NCBI GenBank assembly: GCA_030448225.1
Contig: JAUJNJ010000138.1
Span: 1 to 6,943 of the forward strand
DNA from: Phycisphaerae bacterium
GTDB taxonomy: Bacteria; Planctomycetota; Phycisphaerae; Tepidisphaerales; Tepidisphaeraceae
Length of the DNA stretch: 6,943 bases
Direction of reading: 5' to 3'
This document shows, piece by piece, positions 4,103 to 6,943 of the stretch; positions within the stretch are counted from its first letter, which is position 1; each line of letters starts with the position of its first letter. The position numbers were made by a program, and so were the translations under genes. The notes below the pieces were generated by a model. That model made no database searches and was not told the origin of the DNA. It was given only the letters and a program-made list of their open reading frames with translations.

Positions 4103-6418
4103 ATGATGTTATCGCGTTCGGCTGCGCTGCGGCGGTCCGTCGGGCCCGTCGCCACGGTTTTGGTCGCGTGCGCGGCTGTGCCCGCCGCGGCCCAGACCGA
4201 GCCCACGCCTCCTTATTCCCTCTACCAGATCGGCCTGACCGACGAGTACGACAACGTCAGTCGGTTCGGTTACCGCTACAACTACACTGCCCCCGATGGC
4301 ACGGTGGGCTTCTTTCAGAACAGCGAAACCGTCTCGCTCAACGGCAAGGGCGAGGCGATCGGCTACAGCGACCGCTACAACGCCGCCGGGTTCGACGTCG
4401 GCAAGGATCTCTGGATCGCCACGTTCGAGGTCGACGGGTTCCCGGTCACGCGCCGCATCGGTCCGGTCGGCGCCGGGTACGAGAAGCTCGTCCGGAACGC
4501 CGCGGGCGAGAACGCCGGCAGCTACCGCATCGGCGCGGTGCAGTTCCTCAGCGAAAACAGTGAGGCCGTCGGGTACACCGAGCGCTGGGGCACCGGCGAT
4601 GCCGTCCCCACTCACCAGAGCGATTACGTCTCCCTCGGCCGCGACGCGTGGGTGACGTCGACCGTCCTCGGCACCGAAGCGCCGGTGCTGATCGGCCTCA
4701 CCGACGCGAACAGCCCGCTCGACCCGAGCTACGAGTACGATTTCCTCGATGCCAACCGCCGGGCCGTCGGGACGTTCCGCTACGGCTTCGCCGTGGGGCA
4801 GAACGCGCTCGGCCAGATCGCGGGCGTCAGCAACCGGTACGGCGCGACCGGCACGAACTTCGGCCGCGACGCGTGGGTGGCGACGTCGGCAGGCGGCACG
4901 AAGCGGATCGGCCTGAGCGGCACCGGCTACGATTGGGCCCGCACCGAGGCGGGCGAGGACACCGGGATCTTCCGCCGAGGCAACGCTTCGTTCATCAACG
5001 CCACCGGGCGGGTGATGGGCTTCACCGAGCGATACACCGCCGACGGCTTCTCGCTCGGCTCCGACGCGTGGCTGGCGACGCCGGACAACAACAACAATTA
5101 TCAGACGCGGGTCATCGGCCTCCTCGAGCCCGAGGAGCCCGCGACGGCACGGGACTTCGAATACACGTACGACGCCGAGGAAAACGACGCCGTGGTCGGG
5201 GCGTACCGCCTCATCAACTCGTACTTCCTCAACGACGCCGGGTACCTCGCCGGGACCACCCAGCGGTACAACCCGACGGGCAACATCCTCGGGCAGGACA
5301 CTTGGATCGCGATGCCCGCCACGGGCACCCGTGACGCCAGCACCCGGCGCATCGGCCTCGTCGGGCTCGGGTACGAGCGGGCGTACAACCGGCCGGGGGA
5401 ACTCGGCGGCGGGACCTACCGCTCGAGCGACCCCTGGTTCCAGAACGAGGCCGGCGACGTGGCTGGCAGCTCCCAGCGGTACGGGCCGTTCGGCGACGAT
5501 CTCGGCACCGACGCCTGGGTCGCGCGACCCACGGACACCGGACCGGTCACGTTCGGCGTCGGCCTGAGCGGCGGGTCCTACGAGATCGGGCGGGGCACCA
5601 ACAACGGCGCCAGCCGCGGGAACTATCGCTACAGCTTTGCCGAGGCCCTCAGCCCCGACGGCTTCGTCGCCGGCTATACCAAGCGGCACCGGTTCAACGT
5701 CGCCGATCGCGGTCAGGACGCCTGGTTGGCGTCGCCGGACGATGCGGCCGACATCACGCTGATCAACCTGACGGGCGTCCACAACGCCCGGTACGAGCTG
5801 AACCGCGCCGACGCGGACGACCCCAACGCCGCCCCCGATATCGAGCGCTACGCCGAGGTGGTGGCCCTCAACACGGACCTGCAGGTCATCGGGTGGAGCC
5901 AGCGCTACGACCCCGAGTTCCGCACGCTGCCCAACCAAGGCGGGTGGTTCTACGACCGCGCGACGGACGAAACCACCGAGCTCGTCTTCGACTTCCGCGG
6001 GGACGTCGCCGACGGCGTCGCGTTCACGCTGCCGCAGTACCTCGCCGAGAGCGGCGTCGTGCTCGGCACCTACACGATGTACAGCGGCACCGGCAACAAC
6101 ATCGTGGAGGAACAGCACGCGTTCTGGTGGAGCCCCGTCCCCGGGCCGCTGGGCAACTTCCGCGACCTTGGTGCGCTCGATACGAGCTTAGTGCAGCCGA
6201 CTGCCGTCGAGTGGGCGCGCCTCGCCGACATCGACTTCGCACTCGGCAACGCGCCCGGCGGCTCGCCGCAGTACATCGTCGGCACCGGGATCCTCGGCGG
6301 CCAGTCCGGCGGGATGAGCGTCTACCACCTGTCGACCGTGCCGGAACCCACGGCCCTGTCGCTCCTGCTCCTGCCCGCCGCCGGCCTGCTTCGCCGCCGC
6401 CGCCGCAGCAGCAATTAG
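4103..6418 (+). CDS. Exported PEP-CTERM protein with about nine ~70-residue HAF-like repeats
   Basis: The 771-residue product has three parts. Residues 1-30 are a signal peptide (basic RSAALRRS, hydrophobic VGPVATVLVACAAVPAAA, likely cleavage after AAA30). Residues ~41-680 are tandem repeats of about 58-84 residues. Each repeat carries a strand ending IGL, a Gly/Tyr-rich segment, F-x-N-x-x-G-x-(V/L)-x-G followed by a xxxRY motif (RY or variants at 91, 161, 245, 310, 388, 459, 528, 601), then LGxDAWxA (D at 102, 181, 256, 321, 399, 470, 539). The last repeat has HAFWWSP at 672-678 followed by RDLGAL, which is the classic wording of the extracellular HAF repeat; a beta-propeller-like fold is inferred. 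Residues 746-771 are a PEP-CTERM signal: VPEP, a hydrophobic stretch to residue 763, then RRRRR. In known systems this tail is recognised by exosortase, which sorts the protein to the surface or matrix; no exosortase lies in the window. The substrate or partner is unknown. Confidence 0.9.
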   Translation: MMLSRSAALRRSVGPVATVLVACAAVPAAAQTEPTPPYSLYQIGLTDEYDNVSRFGYRYNYTAPDGTVGFFQNSETVSLNGKGEAIGYSDRYNAAGFDVGKDLWIATFEVDGFPVTRRIGPVGAGYEKLVRNAAGENAGSYRIGAVQFLSENSEAVGYTERWGTGDAVPTHQSDYVSLGRDAWVTSTVLGTEAPVLIGLTDANSPLDPSYEYDFLDANRRAVGTFRYGFAVGQNALGQIAGVSNRYGATGTNFGRDAWVATSAGGTKRIGLSGTGYDWARTEAGEDTGIFRRGNASFINATGRVMGFTERYTADGFSLGSDAWLATPDNNNNYQTRVIGLLEPEEPATARDFEYTYDAEENDAVVGAYRLINSYFLNDAGYLAGTTQRYNPTGNILGQDTWIAMPATGTRDASTRRIGLVGLGYERAYNRPGELGGGTYRSSDPWFQNEAGDVAGSSQRYGPFGDDLGTDAWVARPTDTGPVTFGVGLSGGSYEIGRGTNNGASRGNYRYSFAEALSPDGFVAGYTKRHRFNVADRGQDAWLASPDDAADITLINLTGVHNARYELNRADADDPNAAPDIERYAEVVALNTDLQVIGWSQRYDPEFRTLPNQGGWFYDRATDETTELVFDFRGDVADGVAFTLPQYLAESGVVLGTYTMYSGTGNNIVEEQHAFWWSPVPGPLGNFRDLGALDTSLVQPTAVEWARLADIDFALGNAPGGSPQYIVGTGILGGQSGGMSVYHLSTVPEPTALSLLLLPAAGLLRRRRRSSN
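4223..6142 (+). repeat. Coding tandem repeat array inside the PEP-CTERM gene
   Basis: The array encodes about nine copies of the IGL...FxNxxGxVxG...RY...LGxDAW unit. Distances between successive RY motifs are about 70, 84, 65, 78, 71, 69, 73 and 58 residues. Copies 4, 6 and 7 are the most regular; copies 3 and 5 carry an inserted acidic Tyr-rich stretch (SYEYDF, DFEYTYD); copies 8 and 9 are degenerate and lose the DAW motif (GGW and HAFWW instead). At DNA level the copies are mostly diverged, but a 20-base identity (4635-4654 and 4860-4879, containing GGCCGCGACGCGTGGGTG) survives between copies 2 and 3. Confidence 0.75.
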
Positions 6419-6479
6419 GCTACGGCAAGCCTGGACGTGCGGGACGACGCCGCGTCCGGGGCTCATTCAACCACACATC

Positions 6480-6540
6480 TCGGCCGGCCGGCCGCTCGAC
6501 CCAATTACGGGTCGACGCGATCGGCCGGCCGACTGCGTTT
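6480..6540 (+). terminator. Long interrupted hairpin after the PEP-CTERM gene
   Basis: The left arm (6480-6502) and right arm (6509-6532) pair through 11 bp (TCGGCCGGCCG with CGGCCGGCCGA) and 7 bp (TCGACCC with GGGTCGA). An internal loop of 5 and 6 bases separates the two helices, and the terminal loop is AATTAC. A short T-containing tail, GCGTTT (6535-6540), follows. It starts 62 bases after the stop codon, the expected place for a terminator. The T-run is short, so efficiency is uncertain. Confidence 0.55.
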
Positions 6541-6706
6541 CCAGTTCCTTCATCCGCAGGACCGCTCGTTCCCTCTGCCGCGTCACCGAGAGCACGGTCG
6601 AGTCGCATCTCCTGCCGCCGACGCCAATCCTTCCACCGCAGGCGCCGACCCGCCGCCGCCGCCCGACTCGGCCGACTTGATCGAGCTTCGCCTCGGCCGA
6701 CGTTGT

Positions 6707-6712
6707 TACACT
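6707..6712 (+). promoter_or_regulatory. -10-like box immediately before the start codon at 6720
   Basis: TACACT matches the TATAAT pattern at 4 of 6 positions, including the key TA and final T, and ends 7 bases before the ATG. Transcription from it would start at or next to the A of the ATG, giving a leaderless mRNA. A TTGATC word (6677-6682) lies upstream, but its 24-base spacing is too long for a normal -35. Confidence 0.4.
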
Positions 6713-6719
6713 AGCGCCG

Positions 6720-6943
6720 ATGCGAACCCCACCCTCGACGGCGGCCGGGATCGGGAGACGTCTGTGGACCGCGCTGCTCGGCGGCGTGCTCGCGGCCGTG
6801 CCCGTCCCGCGTGAGGCGCGGGCGGCGGACGCGCCCGCGGCGGCGGGCGAGACGCGGACGTACGACGTCAACGACTTCCTCTGGTACACGCGCGACGGCG
6901 ACGTGGGGGGCGAGGGCGGCGGGACGCGCGGGGAACTCGCGGC
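6720..6943 (+). CDS. Exported protein, N-terminal part only (3' end outside window)
   Basis: The frame starts at ATG 6720 and stays open to the window end (74 complete residues). It is the only usable start: an in-frame TGA lies at 6678-6680 and no ATG, GTG or TTG occurs between. Residues 1-35 form a signal peptide, with twin Arg at 13-14, a hydrophobic core LWTALLGGVLAAVPVP (15-30) and a likely cleavage site after ARA (35). The mature part starts with an Ala/Pro linker, then TRTYDVNDFLW (45-55) and a Gly-rich stretch. The YDV(N/R)D(F/L)L wording resembles segments I recall just after signal peptides of planctomycete secreted proteins with secretin-like N-domains; this is a weak memory match, not an identification. 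No ribosome binding site precedes the start. The hairpin at 6480-6532 separates it from the PEP-CTERM gene, so it is probably a separate transcript. Confidence 0.75.
   Translation, partial: MRTPPSTAAGIGRRLWTALLGGVLAAVPVPREARAADAPAAAGETRTYDVNDFLWYTRDGDVGGEGGGTRGELA

Noticed and set aside
4109..6118. 669-residue open frame antisense to the PEP-CTERM gene
   Set aside because: It is a shadow caused by high GC and codon bias. The plus strand has a ribosome binding site, signal peptide, repeats and sorting signal; the antisense product is a Val/Gly/Ala/Arg-rich string with no recognisable domain.

Overview
The window is high-GC bacterial chromosomal DNA. It most likely comes from a Planctomycetota lineage, possibly Phycisphaerae. 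That is an inference from four things: a PEP-CTERM surface protein ending in VPEP, a hydrophobic stretch and an Arg cluster; the interspersed palindrome whose spurious translation contains CHPERSEGS; long structured intergenic regions; and the general gene style. No marker gene fixes the taxonomy. I found no rRNA, tRNA, CRISPR array, transposase or phage gene.

Layout, left to right. (1) Bases 1-675 are the 3' part of a plus-strand gene whose product ends in a PDZ domain. (2) Bases 676-1383 hold no convincing gene but carry at least two imperfect palindromic elements, at 798-883 and 982-1134; the second is of the CHPERSEGS type. (3) Bases 1384-1869 encode a small unrecognised protein with an Arg-rich repeat N-terminal half and a compact C-terminal domain. 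(4) Bases 1870-2282 separate two convergent genes and hold a near-ideal plus-strand terminator (2038-2075) and a probable minus-strand terminator (2201-2233). (5) Bases 2283-3080, minus strand, encode a PlsC-type lysophospholipid acyltransferase. (6) Bases 3081-4102 are about 1 kb without a supportable gene, between divergent genes, with a candidate promoter near the right end. (7) Bases 4103-6418 encode a 771-residue exported protein built of about nine divergent ~70-residue repeats, with an N-terminal signal peptide and a C-terminal PEP-CTERM sorting signal. (8) A long interrupted hairpin at 6480-6532 probably ends that transcript. (9) At 6720 a further exported protein begins and runs off the window. 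Its start codon sits directly behind a -10-like box with no ribosome binding site, which suggests a leaderless mRNA.

The genes do not form one operon. Orientation changes and terminators separate them, and no shared pathway is evident. The common theme is the cell envelope: one membrane-lipid acyltransferase and two exported proteins, one a putative sorted surface protein. The most distinctive items are the repeat protein at 4103-6418, the small Arg-rich protein at 1384-1869, the palindromic elements and the probable leaderless gene at 6720. I see no convincing evidence of a wholly new multi-gene system.
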